Shown: one piece after another, positions 1-14,280 of the stretch
How positions within the stretch are numbered: position 1 is the stretch's first letter
How the letters are laid out: each line of letters starts with the position of its first letter
Assembly: GCF_905475345.1 (NCBI RefSeq)
Contig: NC_066586.1
Span: 2,207,501 to 2,271,500, forward strand
Direction of reading: 5' to 3'
Length of the DNA stretch: 64,000 nt
Source: Vespula vulgaris
Lineage: Eukaryota > Arthropoda > Insecta > Hymenoptera > Vespidae
Program-made: the position numbers and the translations under genes
Notes under the pieces: model-generated
What the model was told of the DNA's origin: nothing
Databases searched by the model: none
The model's input: the letters and a program-made list of their open reading frames with translations, nothing else

Positions 1-3000
1 GGGACGTTCGGGTTTTCCTCGCGGTTAAAGGTGAATTCGATGGTGATCGTCGAAATAAACAAAATAGCTGGTTTATCTAAAGTACGGCTGTTTCGCTGAA
101 AGATCAAACGAACATCCCTTCCGTGTTCTCCTTAATTAATGAAGATTTGTAGCAAAACTGGTGCTACCTGCGGGGCCGTGAATAAATCGGATGGCCGATC
201 GAATACCGACGACCCGGTTAGTCCGAATTTAATTGGTCATCTCGATGGAATCCATCGACGTTGCGAATTCCGGGCGGTCGACGAAAGTATTCGGACCTCG
301 TTAATTCGCACGACCGGCTCGACGAGACAAGCGATTCACTCAGCTGGTTATCGTGATTTCGCAGGAAGCTCGCAGTCGTGGACGCCGGATTCCAATGTAA
401 CACAAATACTTATTCTGATAAAGAATAGGAAGAAGATATTCTCGCACGATTTCACAACGCCCGTGTCACTGCTTATCCAAGACGATATTACTACTTTCGG
501 GAAAATTCCATTCTCTCGATTCGTTCGTCCATTTATAATCGTCGAGTACTTTAAAACGTCATTATAGTACGGTAGTGTACATTTTAACGCAAATCGCATA
601 GGCTTCGAGCATTCACGTCGATTCGATATTTCGCGAATGCTTTACCATGAAGATGCAAGAGGGAGGGTTGCGCAAAACTCGAGAAAGGATATTAAACCAG
701 AAGACGATGGTAGGAGCGAGATTGAAGATATAGGGTTGGAGAAGTTAGTCACGACAGGAGAGAAGATGAAAAAGTAGCGGTGAATTTATATTTTTTTTAT
801 TCTTCCTTTTTTCCTTTTCCTTTTTCCTTCTTTTTCTCAAGCGTGAGAGGATTTACGTTTATGAGAATTTAAGCAAGTACTTTTATTGGATTAGCGCGGC
901 CTAACGGTGCCACGAATGTTCCTGAAATACGACGAGTTTCTCATAAACAGGACTTTCCGCTGGCGAACAGTCAGGCTTATTACTACAAGAATGTACAAAA
1001 GACGTCGCGAAACGGGCTGTAAAAATGGGAGCGACTGGTCTTATCGACTTACCCTTCGTCTGAGAGAATACAACGATTTTTACCCAATACCGGCATCCTT
1101 CTCTTCATTTCGCGTGGACAAATGACGAAAGGATTCGTAAAAACGGATGAATCTTGGAATTTTCTTGTTTGCGGTCACGTGATTTATAATAAAATTTTAC
1201 GTCGTTTAAGATCGTTCGCTTTAAAAGTTTTCCAGCCCATCGTAGCTAATCAATCCTTCGTGTTATTGGATTTGCTCGCTGTGAATTTTCTTTTTTCTTC
1301 TTTTAATCTTCTCTTTTCCTTTTTTATTTTACTTCTTTCTTTTTTTCTCTTTTTAAATCACAGTCTCGTCTCTGATTTCCCTCCCTCCCTCCCCCTGAAA
1401 TATACATTACGATCTCCAGCGACGTTTTTTATGAAAAAGGAAGAGTAACCTGACGATGAAGGTTTTAGAGAGAAGACACGATATTTACCTCGTCCCGCCG
1501 GCCAAACACGCGCGACGGACACAAATTAATGGCTCGTTGTTCGGAGGTGAGGACGCACGCGTGTTCGTATTGACCGTGCGTTAATTGAGTGACGTTGGGT
1601 AAATATGTTAGGCGCAGATAGTCACCGCCTCGCTTTCGATTTTCGTGCTTGATATCAGCCAAACGATGGGCGCAACGTTACCAGCTTCGAAATTGCTGCT
1701 TTGTCGTTCGACCGATGTGAAACGTGAATCAATGAAATTTTTAATCTGCTGGATTTTTTTCACCCTTTTTTTCTTTCTCTCTTTCTTTCTTCTTTTTCTT
1801 GTTTTCGTTTTACCAATAAAACTTCAACGATCATTAAAGTAATTTCCGAGGATACGAACGTTTGAAAAATCCGTAGAAAGTGTTACTTTTATCTTTGAAA
1901 CGAAAATAAAATAAAAAAGGAAGAATCAGGAAAAGAAGAAAAATGAAAGAAAAAATGAAATGAAAAAACAAAAAAGAAAAAAGAGGAGACCTATTCCTCG
2001 TCTAACAGAGACGGTACACACGTATGCGAAAGAACTCTATACAACGAAATGCAAAATCGTTATTCGCAACGCGGCAGGCCGGGCTGCTGCACGGTTCGTA
2101 TGATAAGACCGCCCGCGGCGAATAACATTTTAATCCGACGGCCGGACGCGATTACCGGCCCACTCTACTCACCCTCACCTTCCTCTTTTCCATTCTCCAT
2201 CCCTTTCTCTCTTTCATATACACACGTTCAAACGGGGTGTGGACATCTTTTTTTTTTCTTTTACTTTCTCCTTTGTTTCTTGTTTCTTTAGAGCATCCTT
2301 TTCCCTTTCCAATTTCTTTTCCAAATTTTCACCTTACCGAACGATCCACGAACAATGTCAAAGGAATAATACCAAGCAAGACATCTTAACAATTTGTTGT
2401 TAACGTATATCTGAATAATATAAAGGAATACATCGCAATAGTCACCGGGCTTGTAAGCGATCCTTAAATGGTAGAAGACGATGAGGGTCCGACGTAACAG
2501 ATACAATATTCAAAGAGACTAGAGCTTAGCTTGAGAAAGGGTGAATTGAGATAAGAAACATTTACCATTAATTAATAATTCATTCGATGACGTGAACAGA
2601 TTTGTATCCTACATTTAACGACGAAGTTAAGTCTGTACATAGATATTCAAATAAATTCTTAAAGATTTTTAGTACCAAGTAATCGTTTTTTTTTTCGTTG
2701 ACAAATAGATAAGTCATTAACGTATATTGACTTAAACGAGAGATGTGAAAAGATTTGATGTATTTTTTGTGATAAACGAAAAACAGTTCTCTCTCCTTTT
2801 TTTTTTCTTTTCTTTCCTTTTTTTATGTAAAGTCCTTCTTTAGAAAGTACATCGTAAAGTATCGGCGACGTTTTCCTCTTGTCCCTCTTTCGGCCTCCCA
2901 CGTCGTTGCAACGCGTAGAATCCCTCGAGTGCCGTCCCCAGCGTGTTACTTTGTATTCCATTGTATTCTTGGAATTCGCTGAGTATCGATATCAGGCTGA

Positions 3001-5460
3001 ATAGCGTTGAAACTGTATAAGCTTTTCAAGCGAATGACATGAATTATTGAATAGCGAGCTGGCTCGTGACTTCCGTAGCCAGCTTTTACTCGATATATCG
3101 ATAGGTATATTTTAAAGGAGGAGAGAAAATAAAAGGAAATATTTGATAAATTTATTTATATTCTTTCTTAGATATCTTACGTATACGTTCTCTTCCTAAT
3201 GTTCTAAAAACATCTGTCGTTTTAATAATTGCAACGTATCGTTTATTTCAATTATATTATCATAGAACCACGTTTCCTTCCCTTAATTCGAAATGTTTAC
3301 TGGAATACGTGCTATCCAAAGATGGAGGGTAGTAAGAGGAATGGGTATTGTTTGCGCCAAGTAAACAAACTGAATTTCACAGATTCACCGAGAACGATAC
3401 AATTGGATAGAAATTTCGCGAATGTGTTTACTAATGTTGATGTATTGGTACGTTGCTCGCATCATCTACGCTTTGTCTTTTGATACCACGAGAGAAATTC
3501 AAAGAATTATTGGCTCTATGAGAAGAAGTGTAAACACGTAAAATCGATGTTAAATCACGGAAATGACGTCTCTTTCATTTCTCTCGCTCTTTCTTTTCTT
3601 TCTCTTTCTCTTCTTCTTTTCTTTTCTTTTCTTTTTTTTTTCTTCTTTTGTTTTGTTTTCTTTTCTTTTTTCTCGTAGAATGAAATTTTTTTTTGCAAAT
3701 GAAATTTTAGCATCTAGAAAAATTTATTTCTCTCAGTTACTTCGACAAGAAGAGTCAGAATTTATGGACACGGCGCAGACTGCGAGCAGTAAACCAGTTC
3801 GTAGTATATAAGAGGCAAATTCGTAAAAGCGTAATCTTATGGGAGGTTGGCGTCGCCACTGGTCGGGGTCATAGGATGATAACATCTTTATCCTTTCTCG
3901 TATAAATTTTACGTCGAACGATGCTTTAACCGAAATACGTAGTCGTAACCGTACTGGACGAATTATAAGGACCGTTTCGCGAATTAAAGCTGACTCGACC
4001 GCAACGATAAAAACGTTATTTCTTATGGAGAATGGGAGTGAAGTGTAATATCGGCCGACTCCTTTCTCTTTCTTCTTCGTGAGAATCGAAACGAAGAAGA
4101 AAATGTATTTTTAACGGACGACGCGACCGCAAATTCGACGTTCGTTATCGCAACCGTTCTTATTGCCCTTTACGTTCTCCCCAAGATGCCGGATAAAATA
4201 AAGTGAAATTGTAAACGGTCGGATGTTTAATTCGTAATAATCACTTAAAAGCTTTCTCCTAACTTGCAACTTTAGAAAGGAACATTTCAAAACGTTAACT
4301 CTAAGTCGAAATAAGTTTTCTGATAACACTAACTTTAAAAACTTTATTGTAATATTAACGTTTGAAAATGATAGTTTATCGTTTATTGCAATTTAACGTT
4401 GTTCGTACCTTTTTGATATTGTCATATAATGTTCACGAATTGTTAGCGTTAATAAATAACGAAGATAGTTTATATCGCACGAGACAAATATTCGCACGAT
4501 TTCTATTCTCGCATCGAGTTCGTTCGCAACTTTTACTTTATTAAATGGCAATACGGCTGACGGTGGTACTGTTTCTCATTAATATTTCAAATATGTCAAG
4601 CACTTTAGGAATTTTCAGTTTGGAGTTTGTTCCACGTTATAGATATCCTAAAACTAGGGTCAGTCTAAGAAGTTTGAAAGGTATGTCGCGGACTTTGAAA
4701 ATACGTCGAGATCCTATGTCGGACCTTTTTGAAAGGAGAGATATTAAAGACTTATTTATTACTATAATAAACATTACTTTCAATAGGAACCTTTATTAAG
4801 AGTTATTTTAATAAAAATTTCATAGAAAAATTTAACAAAATTATACGAATAATCGCGATACGTAATTGATACGAAAGAAGATGAAAGATAAAGGAAAAAG
4901 GCGTACGTTTAAGGGGTGGACAGAAATAAAAAAAAAAACATAGTACTGTATCCAACGAGGATCGTCTAAAGAGTTGTAATCAATCGCACTTATGTAGATT
5001 CATGCAAATGTTACGTGAAGAAACTAAATGACATTGCGATGGCGTTCTTAAAGGGAAGCGAAGGGTAAGAAAAAGGGTTTCATTCTTCTCTTTCTTTCTC
5101 TTCATCTTCTTGCTTCCACTGACAAGCTAAGTTGAAATTAAGTGCGATACTGAACGTTTAGAAGAGAACCAACCGACCAACTGCTGCCGTACTGAGTAGA
5201 CAATGAAATATTCATAGAGTTATGTTCTCGTTTATGCTTGTAATCATTGATAAAATCCTGCATTATGAATCTTCGAACTTCTTCATTCGAACTTATTCGT
5301 TTTGAGAAACGAATACTATTGATTTTCCTACGCATCACGTCGATAATATTTTTATTTAACATATTTTCGATACCTCATACCGAATACATTTCGATATGAT
5401 AAAGATTAAATAATTTATAGATCATATATTTTAACGAGACGATATTATATATTGAAAAGA
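1..5460. other. AT-rich noncoding DNA, no recognised gene
   Basis: The stretch has long T- and A-runs (about 790-840, 1290-1350, 3590-3675) and no recognisable protein family. An unassigned 142-codon ORF (139-567, +) sits in somewhat GC-richer sequence. A short GC-rich patch lies at 2065-2165. A TCACGTGA palindrome is at 1175-1182 and a TATATAAG string at 3805-3812. No transposon ends seen. Confidence 0.6.
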
Positions 5461-5846
5461 AAAAAAAGGTTACTTTTCTTCTCTTACAACTCGTTCGTCA
5501 ACGAATGACTGACGAAAGAACAAGAACCAAGTTTGATAGAAAGAGAGAGAGAGAGAGAGGAAGAGGGAGAGAAAGAGAGAGAGGTTGACTCGTCGTGCGT
5601 AAAGAGAGCACATTAGAGAAGGCCACTGCGCCCCATCGACTCCATGGGGGACCCATCGGAGTCCCGAAAGACGGCGTGCCGCCGTCACTGTATCTGGTTA
5701 CCTGACGGAGAGAAAAAACGCGAAGGAAAGGGATGATCAAAAAGTGACGGCACAAAGTAAATACATCGAGGGCAGCCCGATCTCCGGGCGACAAGATTTT
5801 GTCGGCGTCACCACGGGAGCTTCGAATATCGTTCCGAGCGAGATAA

Positions 5847-5924
5847 GAAAAAAGGAAGAAGAAGAGGAAGAAGAAGAGGAAGAAGAAAAAAAAGAAGATG
5901 AAGAAGAAAAAGAAGGAAAGAGTA
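5847..5924 (+). repeat. GAA/GAG-rich purine repeat
   Basis: Imperfect trinucleotide purine array; the corresponding reading frame is a Glu/Lys run and is not considered coding. Confidence 0.85.
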
Positions 5925-6082
5925 AGGCGAACGAACTTGAAGGAACGAACATGGAGAATGGACTAGTCTTGACACAGAGAAGAAGTATTTCCATAGGACG
6001 CAACGTTGCCCAGGAGAAAGACACCAGAAGTACCATTTGCAAAAGAAAGAAAGAAAAAGATAGATAGAGAACGAAAGAGCGG

Positions 6083-6084
<2 letters not shown>

Positions 6085-6119
<35 letters not shown>
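6085..6119 (+). repeat. (GA)n microsatellite
   Basis: About 17 uninterrupted GA units. Confidence 0.95.
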
Positions 6120-6121
<2 letters not shown>

Positions 6122-6324
6122 AGAGAAACGTCTTACTTCCGAGCGTCTTACGCTGGACTTCAAGAAGATTTCGAGCGGGGATAAGAGAATTTTCGTACTT
6201 CGTCATCGTACAAGGGATAACCAGGGATAAGAAACGTGACGTTGGACCTTCTTCGAAAAGTCTAAAAACCTTTACGAACGTGCTGAGAAAGGAATGACTA
6301 CCTATATCTCAAAAGGGTTTTCAT

Positions 6325-6356
6325 AGGTAGGTAGGTAGGTAGGTAGATAGATAGAT
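6325..6356 (+). repeat. (GTAG)n/(ATAG)n tetranucleotide repeat
   Basis: About eight tandem tetramers changing from GTAG to ATAG. Confidence 0.9.
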
Positions 6357-7608
6357 ATTTGAAATTTTTCCAAAAGCAAGTTTTTTTGGCCCGTTTACGA
6401 TAGATAAAAGGTTCATTTTCTTTTCTTTTTTCCTGTTTATTCTCTCTCTTCTCTTTTTTCTTTTCTATCGACGTTTCTCATGTCGAAGTAAGTAATTACG
6501 GGCAATAAATTAAGTATAAGAAGAATTGAAGGAGGATAAAGCGAAATAAAGGGTTTTTAAAAGGTAGCAAGAGGATTTGCAATTGTGCACATATACACAC
6601 GCGCGCGCGCACATACACATATAAAAAGTGTTGTGCATCGGTTGGATCCGATCGGTGCAGCAAGGTACCTCGTTTCTCGCCTCGGTGAGACAAAGAGACG
6701 GGGCCGAACGGTGAAGAAGGTAGCCGGACTGCGCTCCGTGCTGCACTACGGGACCGATACGCGTCCTCCACCCCCGTGCGCGCGCGCCCGCCCCTTCTAC
6801 CTTCTATTTTTAAATCTCCGCCGCTCGCGAGACGCGCGGGTGGCCGCCGTGTTTTCCTAAGCCGGCGCAAAATTACACACTGCCCGCTTTCGGAGGCCCC
6901 TTCTCTCTCTCTCTCTTTCTCTTTCTCTCTTTCTTTCTTTCTTCTTCTCATTCTGTCTCGCTCTCTCATTCTCTCTCTATATATCTCTCTCTCTCTCTTT
7001 CTTCTCTTGCCTTCCTTCGTCTTCGTTTCTCTTCCTTTGCTTTTTCTTTATTTTTTTATTTCTTTCTTCCTCTACCATGGAAGATCGAGTGATAGAAAAA
7101 GAGAGTGCACACGAGAGAGAAAGAGAGAGAAAGAGAGAGAAGAGAGAAGTTAAAGAAGGGAGAGACAAAGAGACGGGGAGGTCCGGTCTTATTTTTCAGC
7201 GGTCCTTTATAACCTCCCTGTACTCCACTCCTCTCCTATCCACCTTCTCTTTCCTCTTCCTTCTTCTCTTAGTTTTCGTCTTCTTCTTCGCCTTCTTCTT
7301 CGTCTTCTTCGTCTTCGTCTTCTTCTCCTTCTGTATCTTTCTCTTCCTCCCACTTCTCCACCATCCAAGTCTTCCATCAAAAGCGAGTAAAACGTAAAAA
7401 ATCATCGTGCGCCAGAGACCGTGGAGGGTCCTTCGAATTAGACCAAGCAGGTTGGAAAAGTGTTGGCCCTTTAAGGGATACCAAAGTGGACCACCTTCCG
7501 GCCAAGATGGATAAACGTCCATTGTCGTTTAACTGGAAAATCTTCGACGATATTGCGTTTCGCGAGCTTTACTACGATATTATTTACTTATTCGAATATT
7601 TTTCAATG

Positions 7609-7655
7609 TGATATATATATATATATTCTATATATATTATATATATATATAGAAG
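7609..7655. repeat. AT-repeat sequence
   Basis: Interrupted alternating AT dinucleotides, self-complementary. Confidence 0.85.
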
Positions 7656-8347
7656 ATATACATATAGAAAAGATACTATTGGATTTGTACGGAAATAATC
7701 CTCGAGTAATAACGTAGTAATGACACTTATGAAAATGTTCGAGTATATTCGTACGATAAATAAATAATTTCGATATAACCAATTAAAATCATATAATCTT
7801 CATGGAAAAATAACTAAATCGATAAATATGAGGTAATATTCTGATTATCGAAATATTCGTGATATCAATTATTCAATCGAATCGATTAACTAAAAGAGAA
7901 AGAAAAAGAAAGAAAAAAAAATATATAAAAAGCCAACGATAAAGAGTGTATAATCGTTTCTACTCGCAAATACCATGGATACTATCGTTTTAACGAAATG
8001 TAAGAAAACTCGTGATAATTAATCGAAGAGAAATTATTAATCGAGCGTGCTAAGGAGAACGGGTAAATTAGCAATATTATCCGTCCATGTTGAATTATAA
8101 TTATTTATCGCTGTAGGTAAACTACGAAGCGAGATTTATTCTTATTTTTTTTTTTGAAGTTACGCATGGGTCCCTGTTCTCTTATCTCTCAAGAGAACCT
8201 TCCTCTTATTAAGCGCGATCGTCTGGACGAAACAGGCCAATTCATTTAACGATCCTATCTCGATGGATTGATAAACTTCATATACTCTGTAAACGTGAAA
8301 AAAAAGTTATCTATTAAATATGTATGTACATATATACCGATAAAAGA

Positions 8348-8355
<8 letters not shown>

Positions 8356-8414
<59 letters not shown>
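8356..8414 (+). repeat. (GA)n microsatellite
   Basis: About 29 uninterrupted units. Confidence 0.95.
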
Positions 8415-8417
<3 letters not shown>

Positions 8418-8874
8418 AGATAAAATCGATTTTTAAAAATAATTTTAATTAAATACATTTATACATTTCTCAACGGATAATTAAACGATCCGAATTGAAT
8501 AATTAAAGGGATCAGAAAATCTAAGACTTAAAGATATGGTCTAGCGACGAAAGAAAGTGACATCGTTGAGAAAAGTCTTCGAACTTCATTCGGTAGTCGA
8601 TCTTTCGTGGGCGCCTCATCCCTTGGGAAGTATTCGAAAATCTTGCGTCTCGTTACGGTCTCGTGTAGCGGAGCGGATTTTGCAAAGGAGAGAGGAAGAA
8701 TGGGACGCGAGGAATCCCGGAGGGGAACGTCGTCGTCTCTCTACGGGACGTTAACGAGCCGGTAAATATGTTGACTACCACATCGGCACGGTTTGAAGCC
8801 CGAGCGTATACATAAGAGCGCCTCCCGTCTTCCTCCTTTCTCTCTCTCTCTTTCTCTCTCTTTCTGTCTCTCTC

Positions 8875-8906
<32 letters not shown>

Positions 8907-10058
8907 CTTTCCCTTCTTGCTACTTCTTCCTCTCTCCTCTTCTCTTCTTTCCCCGTCATCCGACGAAATGATTATTATAGTTCGTAACCGAAGAGCTGCC
9001 CATTTTAGAGCCTGTGGAAGCCGCCGTATAATTTTCCACCCACTAAAATAGCCATCGCCTTGGTCTCTCTCTCCCTGGGACCAATCCGTGTCCGTGATTA
9101 TCGGCAAATAAGGTACAGTACGAAAAGAAAATCACGTTCGTTCGTTCGTTCGTATAAACCAGCACCGCGTTTCGTTTCGACTCGTCTCTCATCATCGCGT
9201 TCTTCTATCTTATGAAACGCTATGTCCTTCCTTCGTTCATTTGAAATATTATCTCGTTCTAGACGTGGACGATATTAGAGGTAACTAATAAATAATTTTC
9301 GAGGCTAGATCAAACAATAGCGATATAAATTACTCGAATAGAAATACTTGTATTAGTCATTCGTATCTCGAAAGCTTACTCAAATTGGTATTACATTAAT
9401 AACGAGGAAATTTGTTAGCAAATAGAATATGAATATAAACTAACAGTGATTAACTTAAGAGGTCGGATGTACCTACATACTTGTAGGAATATGTCGCTTA
9501 ATCAAGAAACCTTGTCGCTTACGGGAATCATAACCAGACATCTAACGAGCACGCGGTTTCAATTAACTCGAGCCTTTGCACAGATTTACTTGATTTTGCG
9601 CAAAATCTAGTGGGTATACATATTCGTTTATACGGCTTCGTTTGAGAACTCGAAACTCTTTTCGAAATTTCATCGAAAGATTTACTTTCCTTTGGAGAGA
9701 TTGAAACGAAGGAAAGATACGTACGATTAATCGTACTACACGAAATATATCGACATCAATTCGATATCACGCTCGATGAAAGTTTCCGTTAAAGGCTTTG
9801 CTATAGAAGCAGAGAGGCGTGAACCAGGACAAAATAATACGTCGTGCTTGGGTAGAATTTTGAGTAAAAGCGTCGGTGAACGGTACTGGAGGACAAACGC
9901 ATCCGGTGCGACGGTTTACGCCTCGTGGTCAGGATTAATCGTGAGTGTGCCGTCGGACCGTAGACAAACACGGTTAGCACGTGCGAGCGGATTCAGGAAG
10001 TTTCTCACGGGATGGACCAAAGATTGGATTTCTCCCCTACCCTCTAGTTATTCCCATC

Positions 10059-10060
<2 letters not shown>

Positions 10061-10103
<43 letters not shown>
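10061..10103 (+). repeat. (CT)n microsatellite
   Basis: About 21 uninterrupted CT units. Confidence 0.95.
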
Positions 10104-10106
<3 letters not shown>

Positions 10107-11948
10107 TTCTCGCTCTACCTTGTTCACCCATGTATTTCTTTTACGAAAGATAAAAATATTTTTCTAAAGACTATAATTTATCTGTGGTCTTCCTTTTATC
10201 TATTCTTTCTTTTCCTTTTTTTCGAGATCAACCCATAGCCTACCTTTCGTATTCGAAAATAATATTTCCTTGAAACGTGACTTTCGAAAGATGAACATCA
10301 TCTCCTTCGAAACACTTCGCAATATTGTCCACCCGTCTAATTCGCGTCTCAATGTCATACGCTTGAACGATGGTACGAAGCTCTTTGTCCGCGACGATGT
10401 TAGCGCCTTGATCAACACGGTGCTAAAAGGAGCTCCGAAATAGCGCTCAGGTAAATCCCTTATAAGCCTATAGAGGTAACACGATTCAGTGTGGTATAGG
10501 TCAGATTTAAGCCGCCTTTGATATTTAAATCGAGGACCGCGCCTAAGGAGAGAGAGAAAGAGAGAGGTAGAGAGCGCCAGCTCGAGAAAGAGAGAGACAG
10601 TACGATCGCGACCACACAGGAATTTACGCGTTCTTTACTTTCCGCCAGAGTTTACCTTCAGGGATGGACGACGATCGAGGAATCGATCGATCGATATCTC
10701 TGGAGAATCAGATTTCGTAGGACCGATCGTTTAGAAATCGTTTCATATTTTCTTTCTTTTTTTTTTTTTCTTTTTTCTTCCTCTTTTCTTTTCTTTTATC
10801 CCATCGAATTTTCGTACTATAAAGCTTTATACAATTTTCTTGGACAAAAGACGATACGCGGATTTGTAAATTCGTTAATTTTCTAATACGCACTTCCTTT
10901 TCAAAGGATTCAACTGAAATACACTATTCAGTGGAATCGACCATCCCTGATGATGGCAACTCTCTCCCACCGTACACTCCTTTCAACGTTGTCGTTTCTG
11001 TAGCGTCCAACGTTTTGTTTCTGTTCTGCGCAGTCTCTCTATCTCTCACATTCTCTCTTCTTTTCTCTCGCGTATACCTGGCCGGCCGAAGATAAAAGTA
11101 TTCCATGCCAGAGCGAATTTATGCGCGAATCCAACCTCCCCGTTCCTCCTTACCTTTTTGGTTGCCGCCCGTTGTCTTCGTCGTCTAGGACGTCGTTCGT
11201 CGTTCATTGGTGTCTAACGCCGACAACGAATTCTTAAGCATAATTCCGTAAATCATCGCGAAATCGCCGCTCGAAATAAATAATCGCTCTTGTTCGTATA
11301 TATAGAATATAGTAGAGTTTGGTCTACGAGCTTCCTTCTTTCTCGTAGACATCGAGAGACATTTAACTTCCCTCGTAAATCTCGTGCGTGATCGTTTAAG
11401 GAATTAGAGAATGGTAGTTACCTTTTAAAATTCTTCCCTGCAAAGCCGAGATAGAGTCGAAGGTAAACCTTGAAAAAATATTTTCTAAAGAGCGAAATAT
11501 CATTTAGAGGATAATACGATCTTCTATGGAATACAAGGATCGGGAATTGAACGTTCCAATTGGTCGACTTTAAAAGCAGAGAAATATGTCCCGGTAACTG
11601 TTCTCCAATTAACAAAGGCATTACAACGATCACTTGGATTTAGAACGTTGAACGCAGATACGATCCAAAAATAACGATCTTTTCCTAAATACAAACAGGA
11701 GTACGATTATAGGGGAATCCTTAATTTGCCCCGAGGTACATGCTCGTTAACCGGCTATTAACGTCACTGGTAAAATCCAAGAGAGCCAATTTACGGACAT
11801 TTGAATTCTACGAATCATCCTCGTAATAAGATTATCTCGAATCTAAAACGGTATAAATCGTTGAAAGATACATATATCCTTCTGTCCTTGTCAATTCGTA
11901 AAAGCGTGTGTAATTGTATGTGCCGCGTTATAGGCACCATGTTTGTTT

Positions 11949-11949
11949 C

Positions 11950-11993
<44 letters not shown>
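11949..11993 (+). repeat. (CT)n microsatellite
   Basis: CT units with single G and A interruptions. Confidence 0.9.
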
Positions 11994-11994
<1 letters not shown>

Positions 11995-13971
11995 TTCTTT
12001 CTTTTTCTCTTTAGTTAGACCGATCTAGTTGGTAGCTCGTTTGACTCGGTTCGAGAAACTCGGCAAGGTGTAAGATGGCGAGCAGAAAGTTCGTCGTCGG
12101 CGAAGGTAACGAGAAGGAAAGAGAGAGGAGAAGAGGTAGAGAAAGTCGGAATCACGAACACGAGGAGTCGTTGGTAATGAAGTCCTCGTGTAGCGTCGTT
12201 AACTCTTGCTAGTTTTTACCTACCGCCGTGGACGCATGGATGCCATTTGTCGCCTAGCAGTGATTTCTCTCTTTCTCTTTCTCTCTGTCCTTTTTTCCTT
12301 CTCTCTCTCCCTCTCTCTGTCTTTCTCTTTCTTTCTCTTCCTCATTCTCTCTCTTTCTCTCTTGCCGTCGACTTCCCAAGCACGTTTCTTATTTAATTCG
12401 TTTAATTACTTCAGTCGCAGCAACACGAACTCGGTATCTTTTAAATCCGCTCTCAGTACGCAGGAAAGTCGCTTGCGTTTCCGTCGATCGTCGTCGCCTT
12501 TCCATCTCTTTCTCTTTTTTCTCTCTCTCTCTCTCTTTTCCTCCTTCTCCACGTGCCCTTGCAGCCTTTGAGCGAGCTATGTAAATGAGTCCCTTTGTAT
12601 AGCGCGGAGCATGCTTCATCGAGGAAGTTGAGCAAATTCAAAACATGCCGCTCGCATAAACACCCCCGCTTCTCCGACCAAACCTCCTCTTCCTTCTCCT
12701 CCTCCTTCTTCTCCTTCTCTGCAACCCCATCTCGCCGAAAAAAAAGAAATAGAAGAAGGAAAAAAAGAATGGTGCTTTTTCCGAGTCTACTTGTTCGACG
12801 CGTATCAAATTTTTGTCCCGCGAGTTCCGCGAGGGAAAATAAGAAGAAGAAAAAGCAAAAAAGGGAAGGAAAAAAAGGGGAAGATAAAGAGAATGAATAA
12901 TTTATTCGGATGACAACAACCGTGTTCTTCGGCCGATATTCCTTTTCTCGATATATATTTTCAAAAGATTCTTTCATCTTTAAGTTGAAAGGGATACATT
13001 TTTTGATTTTTTTTCTTTTCTTTTTTGTGTTCGTTTTTTCTCGATAGAAAATCGTTGACTACGTTGAAAGAGGAAAAGTTTAGCGGTAAGGGGAAGATAA
13101 AAGAGGAGTGAGAAAAAGAAATTTCTCTCTTGTTGAATTGTCGACTGTCAGGATGGAAAATACAAACATTTCGAGGAATAATTCTTGGCTCGAAGGGACG
13201 AACAAGCAAGAGACCGCAAAGCAATATACTCGGGCGCTTCCGCGGAGATTCCTCGAGGCGTTAAGGAGAATTCACGGGCAGCAAGGCAAGGCAAAGCTCT
13301 TTCACTGGTACGCTACGATTCGCTTTAAGGACTGTCTCTCTTCGAGTGTACCCTATTCGATAAGACAGAAACAGGGGGAGAAGAGTGTAAAGGGATAGGA
13401 GAGAATGAGAAAGCGAGTCTCTACGACTACCGGTTGACCGTTTAAGCGAATACGGCTACCGTGACTCTCTCTACGAGCGTTTCCGCCTGATAACTCGCAG
13501 GTGCGACGATTCGCGGCTCGACGCGCGAGACTCACCTCGCCAACTTTATCGCCAACGCACGCGATCCCTTCGACTCTAACCTTTCTCTCTTCTCTCTCTA
13601 CATATATATATATGTGTGCGTGTGTGTGTATATATTGTATATATATATATGTATGTACGTGTATAATATATATATGGATATACATATACACTCTTTCAAC
13701 CTGGAAAATCCAACGTCCGTTCTCGGTCGAGCACCACCGATTTAACGAAACATACCCTGATAAAAGGTTAAAAAGGGTCGGAATAAACTATTAATTTAAC
13801 ACCATGACGAGAAAAAATTGCGTTCAAGAAAAATTGACCTACCTAAGTAAGAACGTCGATATCTTTCCTCTCTAATACCTAGTGAACGCGAATTATCGCG
13901 TAAAAGAACGAAAGAGAGAGTAAGAGAGAAAGAGAGAGAGAGACAGAAATAAAGAGAGAAAGAGAGAAAAA

Positions 13972-14009
<38 letters not shown>

Positions 14010-14204
14010 AGAGGGAGAGAAAAATTTCCATGCAGGAACCCGTGTGAAAATAAATCGGCGTCTAGCGTCTATCCACCGAGATTCACTTTACATTAGTGCC
14101 TCTGGCAACGTTCGAGTTCGCGCTACCGTAGCAGTTTTCCGTTACGGGTCGTTAGAGTGCTCGAGTGCATCGTCGCGTACCCTTCGAGCAAAGGTAGCCA
14201 GAAG

Positions 14205-14214
14205 AGACGACTAC

Positions 14215-14279
<65 letters not shown>

Positions 14280-14280
14280 T
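14205..14280 (+). repeat. (GAC)n trinucleotide repeat
   Basis: About 25 GAC units. The aspartate-run reading frame across it (14044-14301) has no other coding support. Confidence 0.95.

Larger units (their letters stand above)
5461..9110. other. Repeat-dense noncoding DNA with a GC-rich island
   Basis: Purine and pyrimidine tracts alternate here: GA-rich 5540-5583, GAA/GAG-rich 5847-5924, (GA)n 6085-6119, (GTAG)n 6325-6356, CT-rich 6900-7060, CT-rich 8838-8950. A GC-rich island at 6640-6870 has alternating CG dinucleotides. AT-repeat sequence lies at 7609-7655. Open frames across these tracts are Lys/Arg/Glu or Leu/Ser repeats and not genes. Confidence 0.6.
9111..13975. other. Noncoding DNA with scattered (CT)n repeats
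   Basis: Nothing gene-like was recognised. Simple repeats are (CT)n at 10061-10103 and 11949-11993 and CT-rich sequence at 12265-12360 and 12505-12550. The remainder is unique, AT-rich sequence with frequent CpG. Confidence 0.55.

Noticed and set aside
6687..7178. 17-bp exact direct repeat (6687-6703 and 7162-7178)
   Set aside because: Purine-rich and near simple repeats, so a chance match is plausible.
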